A DNA stretch of 64,000 nt from Chloroflexota bacterium (GCA_020349245.1 CP070764.1:3401057-3465056), one strand, 5' to 3'; positions 17,614 through 26,303 are shown, counted from the first letter of the stretch. The notes: a model not told the origin generated them from the letters alone. Program-made: numbers and translations.

Positions 17614-18127
17614 TATTTTATTCCTCGTTTTGCTGGCCTTTGGAGAGAACAGCATCAAGATGTAGATCCAGGATGATTTCTGGATGATTTTACCAAACAA
17701 GCTCGAGAGTATGGCTGGTATTTGCCATCCTCCCATTTTCAAACACCCTGCAACCAGGGGGATTAAATTCGCAATTAATATTTGCCCCGTTTATCCATCC
17801 TGAACGATATGGTGGTCCGCGCACATTTGTTGGGTTTAAGAATTAGATATCCCCCCATTGAGCGCGGATGAGGTATTGATCAAAATCAGAAAAACAGGAT
17901 CAACATTAACAGATTCCGCTCAGCAAGCTTTATCCATGCAACTTAACCCAGATTCGTCAAAAAACTGACGAACGTCGTGATTTTCGAATCAGCAGGATTG
18001 GGATATCTGGTCTTGTTTACCTAGTGGGGAATGTTATGCAGAAGGTGAATAAAAGGGAGCAGAATGGAAAAGGCTTGAATCTGCGTTTGCAAGTTAGGAA
18101 TAAAAATAGAAGCGATATCCGCTGAGA
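17614..18127. other. Spacer between the exporter and the electron-transfer operon
   Basis: About 510 bases. No gene with a recognisable product. A 29-codon plus-strand frame (18035-18124, MQKVNKREQNGKG...) is too short to judge. A weak AGCG/CGCT stem followed by TCTATTTTTATT on the minus strand, just after the last gene of the cytochrome operon, could be its terminator. Confidence 0.35.
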
Positions 18128-18934
18128 TCATCGCAGTAAAGTTGCATAATAAATGGCAGCCACAATGTGAATGAATGCTGCGACAAACAATGCCAACCCG
18201 ATCGGTACGTGCAATGTGTGCCAGAGTGCCATGAGCCTACGAGCCTGGGCAAGAGAGACTCGCTGCCGATTCAGAGTCCGGCGGCGCTTGAGCAGTTCCG
18301 TGAGGGCAGTGGCTTGGGCTCGTGTTCGGGTATCCATTTTCCGCTGCAAATTCCACATGCTTATCTGGTAGCCCAGATCTTCGAACAGGTTGCCGATTCT
18401 AAATGTCGAACCAGACACTGGAACTGAGACGTACCTTGAAAACTGTGCAGAGACTTCCGGCTTTTCCTTGATCCAACCAGCGATCTGCGTTTCCAGGATG
18501 GAAATCCGTTTGTGGAGCTCGCCAACTTCGATTTCCATGCCATCCGCACTGCGGGGGATAGCTGTATAGATATAACGACCGATAAATCCACTGATCACAA
18601 CCACACCTGTCATCAGCATGACGATACCTGCCAGACCATTGAATTTCCATGAGGAGTGCAGCAAAACCATAAAAGGTCCAACCAAACCGGTAACAATGTG
18701 GAATTGCAGCCAGGATGAGGTTCGCCCCCAACGTGCGCTGCGGCTTCTTTTGCGCAACGTGTAAAGTGTTTCAGTCATCAACATCAGGAAAAATCCTATA
18801 ATGCCCAGTGTATGACCGAAAAAGTCACTGGCTGCGGGAATCCCGCCAAGCAAAATCACTGCCCCCAGGTAGACGAGGGAGATGATAATGATTGCAACGA
18901 ATGCTATCCATAATTCACGCGTGCTTTGGTACAC
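18128..18934 (-). CDS. Integral membrane protein, probable b-type cytochrome
   Basis: 268 residues with six predicted spans: two at the start, two in the middle (about 78-120) and one or two near the end (about 235-265), with a basic cytoplasmic loop between. Histidines sit inside or at the edge of spans: FFGHTLGIIG, FHIVTGLVGPFMVLLHSSW, LWHTLHVPIG and FIHIVAAIYY. This spacing recalls di-heme b cytochromes or ferric-reductase-like domains, but the family is not certain. It is the last gene of the cytochrome operon, and its start overlaps the upstream oxidoreductase by 20 bases. It is the obvious candidate to carry electrons through the membrane. Confidence 0.6.
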   Translation of the reverse strand: MYQSTRELWIAFVAIIIISLVYLGAVILLGGIPAASDFFGHTLGIIGFFLMLMTETLYTLRKRSRSARWGRTSSWLQFHIVTGLVGPFMVLLHSSWKFNGLAGIVMLMTGVVVISGFIGRYIYTAIPRSADGMEIEVGELHKRISILETQIAGWIKEKPEVSAQFSRYVSVPVSGSTFRIGNLFEDLGYQISMWNLQRKMDTRTRAQATALTELLKRRRTLNRQRVSLAQARRLMALWHTLHVPIGLALFVAAFIHIVAAIYYATLLR

Positions 18935-20249
18935 GAGATTTCACCCATTGAGTCCAAAAATCAGCAATTAGCTCCGCGATGGATGCTCCTGGTTGCAAGA
19001 GTGCTTCACGTATCGGAGTAACATCAACCTGGTGAGAAACCAGTGATTGCAGCGCGTGCGATAAAGTTTGGTCGCCCATGAGTATAGCGCCTAAAATTGA
19101 TTTCTCTCCCAACATTAATCGCAAGCGATTTACATCAAAATCCTGCTGAGCTGCGATTGAATCTGGCAGCTGCCGCCAGATTTCACTATCGCCACGGGCA
19201 ATACCGATTAAATCTTCGTCCTTTCCCTGACCCACTTTGCCGATAATGGTTGTGGTTAACCCAGCCAAGCGGGTCACATTGAAAGCAATTGGTTTTGAAT
19301 AGACTACCCGGCCACCCGCCATGTTCATACCCGCGATTGAACCCTGGTCGCGGGCTGGTCCCCAGAGTGAATCAATGATCGATCTCCCGGTAAAAGGGTC
19401 ATATACCTGAGCGACGTCACCAGCTGCGAAGATATCTTCCAAACCAGTACGCAGGTATTCATCCACCAGGATGCCTCGATCGACTTCCAAGCCGGACTCA
19501 TATGCAAGCTTTACTCGCGGCCGGATACCAATGGCGATGGCGACCATATTACAGCGAAGGATGCGGCCATCCTCGGTGCGGACACCGCTTACCGAGCCTT
19601 TGTGATCGAGAATATCAACCAGGCTGGTGTTATAGTGAATCTCCACGCCATGTTCCTTGAGCCGGTTTTCGATGATACGAGATTCGGTTTCGTCCAGGAC
19701 ATTATGCCAGTAGCGGTCGCGGCGCAGGAAATAATGCGTTTTGACTCCTTTCGCCACCAGACCTTCGACCAGTTCCAAGGCAGTGATCCCGCCTCCAACG
19801 ACAACTGCGACTCTTCCTCTTCGAACCAAAGATAAAATCCGCCGGGCATCATCCAGGTTGTCCAGCTTCACCACACCCTGCAGATCTTCACCCGGTAAAC
19901 CGCTGCGCGCAGCAGCTGCTCCAGTGGCGATCAGTAAGCGATCATAAGGCAGGTGGCTGCCATCATGCAGTTCAAGCATATGCTCTTCAGGCAGTATCCT
20001 ATCCACGCGGGCATGATAGCGGCGCAATCCTAATTCATCGAAATCGCGGTCGCTAAAAGGGAACAGCTGGGATTCGATAAGCTCACCGGTCAGGTAATAT
20101 GCAAGACCCGGCCGCGAGTAGTAACCATCTCGTTCTGCACACAGCAAGTAGATCTCCCCAGTGGCATCCTTTTTCCGGAGGGATTCCGCGGCGGCGATAC
20201 CCGCAGCACCACTCCCGATTATCACATATTGACGGATGCTACACCTCAC
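18915..20249 (-). CDS. FAD-dependent NAD(P)-linked oxidoreductase (NirB-N/rubredoxin-reductase type)
   Basis: About 444 residues if the GTG at 20249 is used; this start overlaps the ferredoxin stop by 11 bases and no ATG fits better. The FAD-binding GxGxxG is YVIIGSGAAGIAAAESLR. The second Rossmann motif for NAD(P) is VAVVVGGGITALELVEGLV, and ATG-type IATGAAAARSG and DIFAAGDVAQ complete the pattern of the pyridine nucleotide-disulphide reductase superfamily. There is no redox-active Cys pair, so it is not a thiol reductase. A partner is the ferredoxin encoded directly upstream. It probably takes electrons from NAD(P)H and feeds the cytochromes, or runs in reverse. About 110 C-terminal residues are beyond the usual core. 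Confidence 0.85.
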   Translation of the reverse strand: MRCSIRQYVIIGSGAAGIAAAESLRKKDATGEIYLLCAERDGYYSRPGLAYYLTGELIESQLFPFSDRDFDELGLRRYHARVDRILPEEHMLELHDGSHLPYDRLLIATGAAAARSGLPGEDLQGVVKLDNLDDARRILSLVRRGRVAVVVGGGITALELVEGLVAKGVKTHYFLRRDRYWHNVLDETESRIIENRLKEHGVEIHYNTSLVDILDHKGSVSGVRTEDGRILRCNMVAIAIGIRPRVKLAYESGLEVDRGILVDEYLRTGLEDIFAAGDVAQVYDPFTGRSIIDSLWGPARDQGSIAGMNMAGGRVVYSKPIAFNVTRLAGLTTTIIGKVGQGKDEDLIGIARGDSEIWRQLPDSIAAQQDFDVNRLRLMLGEKSILGAILMGDQTLSHALQSLVSHQVDVTPIREALLQPGASIAELIADFWTQWVKSRVPKHA

Positions 20250-20523
20250 TCTCGCGAATGAGTAGAGGATCAAACAGGTTGCTGCGCTCGAAACGCAGCA
20301 CACCGCGTGGGCAGCGAGCCACACACTCCCCGCAAGTCAGGCAGTAGCTTTCGCTGATCAATTTTCTCTCCCAGGCATAGCGGCGCACATCAATACCGAT
20401 CGGACAGGAATACGAGCAGATTCCGCACTGCACACAACGGGATGAGTCCGGTACAACGCAACCCTCCGCCCGAGTCTGGTGTTTGGAGACCTCACCATGC
20501 AAAAGACGTCTAAAATCAATCAT
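20239..20523 (-). CDS. Two-cluster [4Fe-4S] ferredoxin-like protein
   Basis: 94 residues from ATG 20523, which overlaps the end of the 16-heme cytochrome gene by eight bases; GGAGGAG lies upstream. Two complete cluster motifs are visible: CVQCGICSYSCPIG and CLTCGECVARCPRG, both C-x2-C-x2-C-x3-C-P. The rest is short and basic. It probably passes electrons between the FAD oxidoreductase and a membrane or periplasmic partner. No signal peptide is present, so it is cytoplasmic. Confidence 0.88.
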   Translation of the reverse strand: MIDFRRLLHGEVSKHQTRAEGCVVPDSSRCVQCGICSYSCPIGIDVRRYAWERKLISESYCLTCGECVARCPRGVLRFERSNLFDPLLIRESEV

Positions 20524-22141
20524 CGTGACCGCCTTCTCCTCCACCGCGGTGACATTCCACGCAGCGCCCCCCAATATTTGAGATACCCTCTTCATTATGT
20601 TTGCTGATCGTCTTATCCTTATCGTGACATGCGAAACAATTGTACTTTGATCCGCCCGCCGGGTGGCATGTACTGCATTTCCCATTTGCGCCACCATGGT
20701 TCATTGGAAACTTGTGATTGAAGGAGGCACCGCCCCAGGAGGATGTGTTATGACACTGCGAGCACTGCCCATCGAAATGATTGGCAGGTTTTCTGCCACT
20801 GTGACAGGCCTTGCAATCCGTTGCTCCTGCGGCACTGTGGTTGAATTTTGCGCCCGCCCAGGAGGAAGTACTATGACAGGCTGAGCATTGACCTCCAAAG
20901 TGGTTCGCTGGTTTTCGCCCGCTGTGGCAAGCCTTGCAGTCCGTGGCACCTACTGCCTGGTGATTAAAGCTTGCCTGGGCCCAATTGGAAGTATTATGGC
21001 AAGCCGAACATTGACCGCCATAATGATTGGCAGGTTGTTTTCCGTTATGGCAACTTTTGCAATCTGTTGCGCCAACTGCTTGATGGTTGAAATTCGCCTG
21101 AGCCCAATTTATCGTATTGTGACAGGCTGAACACTGGCCATCATAATGATTGGCAGGTTTGCTTGTTTGATGACAGGATTTGCAATTCCTGGTATCCACG
21201 GCTTCATGATTGAAATCCGCTTGTTGCCAATCTTCGGTATTATGGCAAGCTGAACACTGTCCGGCATAATGCCTTTCAGGTTCATCTCCTTGATGACAGG
21301 ATAAACAATCGGTAGTGTCAACCACGCTGTGTTCAAAGGAAATCTCCTCCCAGGAACCTGTAATATGACAGGCAGCGCAATCTTCAGCATAATGGGCTGC
21401 GGGTGCTATATCTCCATGACAATCCGCGCACAAATTCGGGGTCCCTTTATATTCACCATCCGAGTGGCAAGCAAAACAATCCAATTCAGCATGCTTTCCA
21501 TCTAAAATGAAGAATTCATGCATCGCGCCTGGACTGCCGGGCGGGAAGAGCACATCGTGTGGCGCTACTTGAGAGCTTTCTGGACTGTTTTCAGAACCTG
21601 GATCCCTTGCTGAATTAAGCGTATCATCGTGAAGATTTGAATTTAATGTAGCCTGGTCCCCTTCCGACAATCCAGCCAGTATTGCTGATAACGTGGCAAT
21701 TTTGGCTTGCAGGTTCTCAGCCGCCATCTCTTGCTCAGAAGAAAGGATAGAGCCCTTATCCAAAACAACTTTGATATTTAAAATCAACCTATCCAGCTGG
21801 GTGTACGAGGGAGATAAATCCCCTTCTGGCGCGTTTTTCACAGCATACAATACCCGGTCCAGCGCTTGATTTAAATATTCAGCTGCCAATGGTGCATGCT
21901 CACTCTCCCACAGGACAACCAGATCCTCAGTTCGTTGGAAAGCCAGTTCCAAATAATAGTTAACTAAATCTGACTGGCTGAAAATGATCCGGGCACGAGC
22001 CTGCTCAGAAAAATCCTGCAAGGGGAAAATGACGTTGCCAGGGCGAAAAGGTCTTGCGGCAGCCATCCCTACCTGGGCGCTTAACCCGACTATCCCGACC
22101 AGCAGGAATATTACCAAGGCAAGAATTATAAATCGGCGCAT
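20516..22141 (-). CDS. Exported 16-heme cytochrome c with 41-residue tandem repeats
   Basis: 541 residues; a signal or anchor segment (about 1-29) precedes a helical, heme-free region (30-220). Then come 16 CxxCH motifs, from CFACH at 222 to CVECH at 527. Five exact-length 41-residue units start with a CxxCH at 255, 296, 337, 378 and 419; each holds two hemes plus conserved F-N-H and A-N-H-[YF] histidines that can act as distal ligands. The C-terminal domain CSQCHNTSSWGG to the end matches the end of the neighbouring 18-heme protein. The protein is of the cytochrome c3/c7-like extended type and likely acts outside the cytoplasmic membrane as an electron wire. Heme maturation genes are not in the window. 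Confidence 0.92.
   Translation of the reverse strand: MRRFIILALVIFLLVGIVGLSAQVGMAAARPFRPGNVIFPLQDFSEQARARIIFSQSDLVNYYLELAFQRTEDLVVLWESEHAPLAAEYLNQALDRVLYAVKNAPEGDLSPSYTQLDRLILNIKVVLDKGSILSSEQEMAAENLQAKIATLSAILAGLSEGDQATLNSNLHDDTLNSARDPGSENSPESSQVAPHDVLFPPGSPGAMHEFFILDGKHAELDCFACHSDGEYKGTPNLCADCHGDIAPAAHYAEDCAACHITGSWEEISFEHSVVDTTDCLSCHQGDEPERHYAGQCSACHNTEDWQQADFNHEAVDTRNCKSCHQTSKPANHYDGQCSACHNTINWAQANFNHQAVGATDCKSCHNGKQPANHYGGQCSACHNTSNWAQASFNHQAVGATDCKACHSGRKPANHFGGQCSACHSTSSWAGAKFNHSAAGATDCKACHSGRKPANHFDGQCSQCHNTSSWGGASFNHKFPMNHGGANGKCSTCHPAGGSKYNCFACHDKDKTISKHNEEGISNIGGRCVECHRGGGEGGHDD
20765..21379 (-). repeat. Five in-frame 123-bp tandem repeats in the 16-heme cytochrome gene
   Basis: The units encode residues 255-459 with strict 41-codon period. 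Units two to five are the most alike, sharing long stretches such as FNHQAVGATDCK. This points to growth of the protein by unequal recombination, with two hemes gained per unit. A sixth, partial unit leads into the C-terminal domain. Confidence 0.88.
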
Positions 22142-22165
22142 GGCATTTCCTTTTCTCTATCCCAT

Positions 22166-23638
22166 CTATTCGTCATGATTTTTCGCTTCATGGACAAAGC
22201 CATCCAGATGGCATTCAGTACAATTGGCAAGCTCAGCGGTAGAGATATCTAAATCTTTGTGCTTATCTGCAATCTCATTCACCTCATGTTCATGGCAGCC
22301 ATAGCATGTGTACTCACTGTAAGTGGAGAGATGGCATACAGTGCATTCCACTTCCCCCTGGTCGCCATGATCAATTGGGAATTTGTGACTGACCAGCTGG
22401 GCTGGGTACCAGCTGGACGTGTTATGGCAGTATTCACATTTCAGACCGAAGAATCCAATGTGGACTTCAGGCTCCAGGTGGCAATCTTTGCACTCCGTTG
22501 AAGTGCCCAGGTAAACCTCATCCACGTGGCAAGCCTTGCATTCTATCTCAGCATGGCGACCTTCCAATGGGTAGACAATCTGGTGGTTGAAACCCTTCAT
22601 GCGGTCCGTACCATCATGGCAGGCCAAACAGTTATTCCCCAATTGAGATTGATGCTGAACAATAAAATCATTGTCATCTAGGGCATGGCAATCATTACAG
22701 GTAGCCTGCTCAAATGTCCGTACATCCTGCGCGTGGCAGGTCGTGCAAACGATCGAATCGCCAGAAAAATCCTGGGTGTGAAGTTCAAGGCTGAAACCCG
22801 AGTGATCAAAATGGTCAAAAGATTCACCCGCCAACAAAGCAGGTTTCCAAGAGCTTGTATCATGGCAGCTCCCACACTCAATCCCAAAAACGCCCAAATG
22901 GATCGCCGGTTCTGCATGGCAATCTACACAGTCAGCTGGCAGGTTCAAAAATTGACCCTGCTGGTGACAGCTTGCGCAGGTTTGATCAGCGTGGGAACCA
23001 TCCAGCGGAAAGCTCGAATTGGCATGATCAAAGCGGGTCAGGGTATCTAGGCCATCATGGCAGTTCATACAATCATTTCCGAAATCGGCCAGGTGAGTAG
23101 TCATAAACGCTAAATCCTGCCCTGCATGGCAGGTGGTACACAAATCGATTGACACCGAGAAACGATCATCAGACAGGTGGCACGCAGAACACTGCATGGG
23201 TGTCAGCGAATAATCGACCTGGTGCCAGATAAGGCTGAAAGACAACACTGAGTGGTCGAAATTCTCCAGGCTTCCTAAACGCAGGTCAAAATCCTTGCCG
23301 CGATGATCTGGATGGCATTGCGAGCATTTTTCCACCTGTTCAAACCTGGCGTGCAAACTATCCTCCATCAATAATTGAACTCCAATCTCGGTATGGCAAG
23401 CAAGGCACTGATTTGCTTGTATGCTGGTCAGGGGTTGGTGGCAGAGTGCACATTGCCCCTCAAAATCAGCATGTGAGTCAAAACCGCCAATATTTCCACC
23501 TGAAGAGCCGCTTGAGCTCAAAGCACCTGGACTGAAAGCCAGCCCACCCTGGCGCCAGAGAGTGAAACCCAGACCCGATAATAAAAACACCAATATCAAC
23601 AACCCGGGTAGGGAAATTACCGTGGATCTTCTCCTCAT
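22166..23638 (-). CDS. Exported 18-heme cytochrome c
   Basis: 490 residues from the ATG at 23638 (an in-frame ATG at 23668 would add ten). A hydrophobic segment (about 6-27) exports or anchors it, followed by a Ser/Gly-rich linker. 18 CxxCH motifs run from CALCH to CTECH. A four-heme block (CMNCH, CASCH, CVDCH, CGSCHDTSSW) is repeated as CLACH, CKACH, CKDCH, CEYCHNTSSW, which shows internal duplication. The last about 75 residues match the end of the 16-heme protein. First gene of the operon; 24 bases separate it from the next. Likely an extracytoplasmic electron carrier, with metal or another extracellular acceptor as a possible final partner. Confidence 0.92.
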   Translation of the reverse strand: MRRRSTVISLPGLLILVFLLSGLGFTLWRQGGLAFSPGALSSSGSSGGNIGGFDSHADFEGQCALCHQPLTSIQANQCLACHTEIGVQLLMEDSLHARFEQVEKCSQCHPDHRGKDFDLRLGSLENFDHSVLSFSLIWHQVDYSLTPMQCSACHLSDDRFSVSIDLCTTCHAGQDLAFMTTHLADFGNDCMNCHDGLDTLTRFDHANSSFPLDGSHADQTCASCHQQGQFLNLPADCVDCHAEPAIHLGVFGIECGSCHDTSSWKPALLAGESFDHFDHSGFSLELHTQDFSGDSIVCTTCHAQDVRTFEQATCNDCHALDDNDFIVQHQSQLGNNCLACHDGTDRMKGFNHQIVYPLEGRHAEIECKACHVDEVYLGTSTECKDCHLEPEVHIGFFGLKCEYCHNTSSWYPAQLVSHKFPIDHGDQGEVECTVCHLSTYSEYTCYGCHEHEVNEIADKHKDLDISTAELANCTECHLDGFVHEAKNHDE

Positions 23639-23728
23639 AAATATCCATGAACCTCGATGATTGCACACTCATCCAGGCAATCATCCAGATAATTAATGCC
23701 TTATTTGTTTAAGACGTAATAATCACAT

Positions 23729-23743
23729 TTTAATCGCGTTAAA
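23729..23743. promoter_or_regulatory. Short inverted repeat in the divergent cytochrome/DtxR spacer
   Basis: TTTAA-N5-TTAAA about 90 bp upstream of the cytochrome operon. It is AT-rich and short, so chance is possible; it is listed because the spacer must hold the cytochrome promoter. Confidence 0.2.
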
Positions 23744-23797
23744 TCTATAGCCTAATAGTCCTGCAAATCCTTTCAATCTTGCAAGGCGTGCAAAAGG

Positions 23798-23827
23798 ACA
23801 TTTGTCACTTGATTCTATGACAAATGT
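23798..23827. promoter_or_regulatory. 10-bp inverted repeat upstream of the DtxR gene
   Basis: ACATTTGTCA and its exact complement TGACAAATGT flank a ten-base spacer, about 30 bp before the DtxR start. Length and position suit an operator for this regulator, which could control both its own gene and the divergent cytochromes. It does not match the classic IdeR/DtxR consensus closely. Confidence 0.5.
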
Positions 23828-23859
23828 GAATAGCCCACCAGTCTACTCCATGATATATT

Positions 23860-24603
23860 ATGGCAAACCATAACTTTTCAATCGATAATTTTATGTCTAG
23901 CCATAACTCCCTGGGAATAAGCGAAAGCGAACAGATGTACTTGATCACTATTGCCCGCCTTCTTGAGAATGGGCAAACCGAACCAATTCCCCTATCCAGC
24001 ATAGCCCAGAAGATGTCTATCCTGCCGGTGTCCGTAAACCAAATGGTGCGCAAATTGGAAGGAGAGGGATTGTTGCACTACCTGCCTTATAAAGGTGTTG
24101 AGCTTACCATTCGAGGAAAGGAGGTTGCCTTTCGTACCCTGCGTAATCGGCGCTTATGGGAGGTTTTTCTGGTCAATCACCTGCAGGTTCCCTATGAAGA
24201 AGCAGATGCAATGGCTTGTGCAATGGAGCACATCACACCAGAGGATATCGCCCTGCGTTTGGCTGACTACCTCGATAATCCAGTTTCGAACCCGACCGGT
24301 CAGCTCATACCCATCTTGGAGGCTGAGGGATTTATGGTAAATCTGGTTCGATTGACGGAGGTCGAGGCAGGTAGGGAGGTGCATATCGTCAAGATTGAAG
24401 GCCAGCAAGCTGCGACAAGGTTTCTCAACGAGGAGGGATTGCACCCCGGTTCCTCAATCGTGCTGGAAGCAATCGGCGCCCAGGGGTCTTGCCTGGTAAA
24501 AAGTGAAGCAGGATATCTGGAATTATCAGCGAAATTGGCCAACTCAATATTTATTTCCCCATTGGACCATACCAATAATTCGCAATCAAAAAATAATCAC
24601 TGA
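23860..24603 (+). CDS. DtxR/MntR-family metal-dependent regulator with FeoA-like domain
   Basis: 247 residues. A winged helix-turn-helix (about 19-85: SESEQMYLITIARLLENGQT..., VSVNQMVRKLEGEGLLHYLP) is followed by the DtxR dimerisation/metal domain. Its conserved ligand region is visible in LWEVFLVNHLQVPYEEADAM and CAMEHITPEDIALRLADYL. A C-terminal SH3/FeoA-like domain covers about 165-230. Iron or manganese would be the co-repressor. No strong ribosome site marks 23860; ATG 23893 is a possible alternative. It faces away from the cytochrome operon and lies 62 bases before the FTR1 gene, which implies iron-linked control of both sides. Confidence 0.9.
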   Translation: MANHNFSIDNFMSSHNSLGISESEQMYLITIARLLENGQTEPIPLSSIAQKMSILPVSVNQMVRKLEGEGLLHYLPYKGVELTIRGKEVAFRTLRNRRLWEVFLVNHLQVPYEEADAMACAMEHITPEDIALRLADYLDNPVSNPTGQLIPILEAEGFMVNLVRLTEVEAGREVHIVKIEGQQAATRFLNEEGLHPGSSIVLEAIGAQGSCLVKSEAGYLELSAKLANSIFISPLDHTNNSQSKNNH

Positions 24604-24665
24604 TGAGGAAGGGATAATCTTTTTTTCACGACCTACTCTCTCACAAGAAAGGATAACCCGTTACC

Positions 24666-25493
24666 ATGTTCCCTAGTTTATTGCTGTCACTTCGTGAAGG
24701 CATAGAAGCCGCTCTGATAATCGGTATCATTATTGGTGCATTAACCAAGCTGCACCAGGAGGAGCTCAAACCTGTAGTTTGGCGCGGCGTTGCCATCGCT
24801 GTAGTTCTCAGCCTTGTTTTCGGATTCGGATTGAATTACATCGGCATGGAATTTGAAGGTCAATTCGAAGAGGTTTTTGAAGGGATAGCAATGCTGCTGG
24901 CAGCTGCAATCTTAACCTGGATGATTCTCTGGATGCAACGCCATGGAAGTCAGATGCAGCAAGAATTAGAAGCAAAAACCACTATGGCTACTAAGGATCG
25001 CAGCGGCTCGGCATTATTCGTGCTGGCTTTCCTGGCTGTTTTCCGCGAGGGAGTTGAATTAGCCATTTTCTTGCTCGCCATCCGGGCGGCATCGAATCCT
25101 TCTTCGGTTCTCATTGGCGCTGCCCTTGGATTGGGCAGTGCGATTTTTCTCGGATGGATGATATTTGCCTCCACCCGCAAGCTGAAACTGCGCCAATTTT
25201 TCCAAATCACCAATGTACTCTTATTATTTTTCGCCGCTGGTCTAGTTGCCTTGGGTGTGCATGAACTCAATGAGGCAGGCTGGATACCCCCCATTATCGA
25301 AAACGTATGGAACATGAACCACATTATCAGCGATACGTCGGAAGTCGGATTATTGCTCAAGGCTCTATTTGGTTATAATGGCAACCCTTCGCTTTCCGAG
25401 GTATTTGCATACCTGGGATACTTCCTGATCCTTGGTGCGATTATCCTTAAGAATCAAAGACGTCCAATGAACAGGAAAGCGATCACAGCGTAG
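24666..25493 (+). CDS. FTR1-family iron permease
   Basis: 275 residues with seven predicted spans. The two iron-binding REGxE motifs are present: LREGIEA at residues 10-14 in the first span and FREGVEL at 127-131 in the fourth. These glutamates move iron through the channel in FTR1/EfeU. The partner proteins EfeO and EfeB, or a multicopper oxidase, are not next to it. The gene is downstream of the DtxR regulator and probably in one transcript with it. Confidence 0.92.
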   Translation: MFPSLLLSLREGIEAALIIGIIIGALTKLHQEELKPVVWRGVAIAVVLSLVFGFGLNYIGMEFEGQFEEVFEGIAMLLAAAILTWMILWMQRHGSQMQQELEAKTTMATKDRSGSALFVLAFLAVFREGVELAIFLLAIRAASNPSSVLIGAALGLGSAIFLGWMIFASTRKLKLRQFFQITNVLLLFFAAGLVALGVHELNEAGWIPPIIENVWNMNHIISDTSEVGLLLKALFGYNGNPSLSEVFAYLGYFLILGAIILKNQRRPMNRKAITA

Positions 25494-25702
25494 CTATCAA
25501 TTATTTACGATCATCCAATTTCTTTGGTTTCCATTGGCTTTTGTTCTCCCGGGCAGTATTCAATCCAATGTTTTTGAGGTTTTTTCACACCAACATTCAC
25601 CTTTAGATTGTTGGCAAAATTCAGTTTAACCCGATCTTCCTGGAAGAGAAAATTAAATTATCACCCGGTTGATGGTATGATCGAGTTGAAGGAGAAAGAT
25701 AG

Positions 25703-26236
25703 ATGAACGCACTGCATCCAGATTTATCCCGCATAGTTGTATCTGCTGATCAAATCCAAACCCGGGTGAAGGAATTGGCAGGTCAGATTTCAACTGACTT
25801 CAGCAATGGAGACCAACTATATATCGTGGGAATACTCAAAGGCGCCTTCATCTTCTTAGCCGATCTGACCAGGCAGTTAACGGTTCCCCACGCGGTTGAT
25901 TTCATGGCTCTTTCCAGCTACGGGAAGACAACCTCTTCGGGTGCAGTGCGCATCCTGATGGATCTGCGGGAACCAATTGAAGGTAAAAATGTGATTATCG
26001 TGGAAGATATTGTAGATACAGGTCGCACATTAGAATACCTTTACCGGATATTAAAAGGACGCAAACCCGCCTCCCTGCACAGTTGCGTTCTTGTTCGCAA
26101 ACAACGTGACAACCTCAACATCCCGATTGAATATCTTGGTTTTGATATCCCTGATGTTTGGGTCGTGGGTTATGGCTTGGATTTCGCCGACAAGCACCGC
26201 ACATTGCCTTACATCGCAGAACTGAAGCGGGATTAG
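25703..26236 (+). CDS. hpt: Hypoxanthine phosphoribosyltransferase
   Basis: 177 residues, the usual length for bacterial HPRT. It joins hypoxanthine or guanine to PRPP in purine salvage. The PRPP motif VIIVEDIVDTGRTL is complete, the catalytic loop region SSYGKTTSSG is in place, and the C-terminal VVGYGLDFADKHRTLPYI is typical. GGAG precedes the start and a terminator follows. The gene looks monocistronic, and lies 210 bases from the iron genes. Confidence 0.95.
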   Translation: MNALHPDLSRIVVSADQIQTRVKELAGQISTDFSNGDQLYIVGILKGAFIFLADLTRQLTVPHAVDFMALSSYGKTTSSGAVRILMDLREPIEGKNVIIVEDIVDTGRTLEYLYRILKGRKPASLHSCVLVRKQRDNLNIPIEYLGFDIPDVWVVGYGLDFADKHRTLPYIAELKRD

Positions 26237-26276
26237 GTCGCTAGAACTTCCCAACTTTGTCAAGTCTGATGAATTT

Positions 26277-26303
26277 TCCCACCCCCTGTGTGGGAGTTTT
26301 TTT
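26277..26303 (+). terminator. Intrinsic terminator after hpt
   Basis: TCCCAC and GTGGGA pair around a seven-base loop, then G and seven T. It lies 40 bases after the hpt stop. Confidence 0.85.

Noticed and set aside
18035-18124. 29-codon plus-strand frame with many Lys and Arg
   Set aside because: Too short to judge; no homology or terminator, and it lies at the 3' end of an antisense operon.
20765-21379. Tandem repeats as a possible CRISPR or intergenic satellite
   Set aside because: The 123-bp units are in frame, coding and carry CxxCH pairs, so they are protein repeats.
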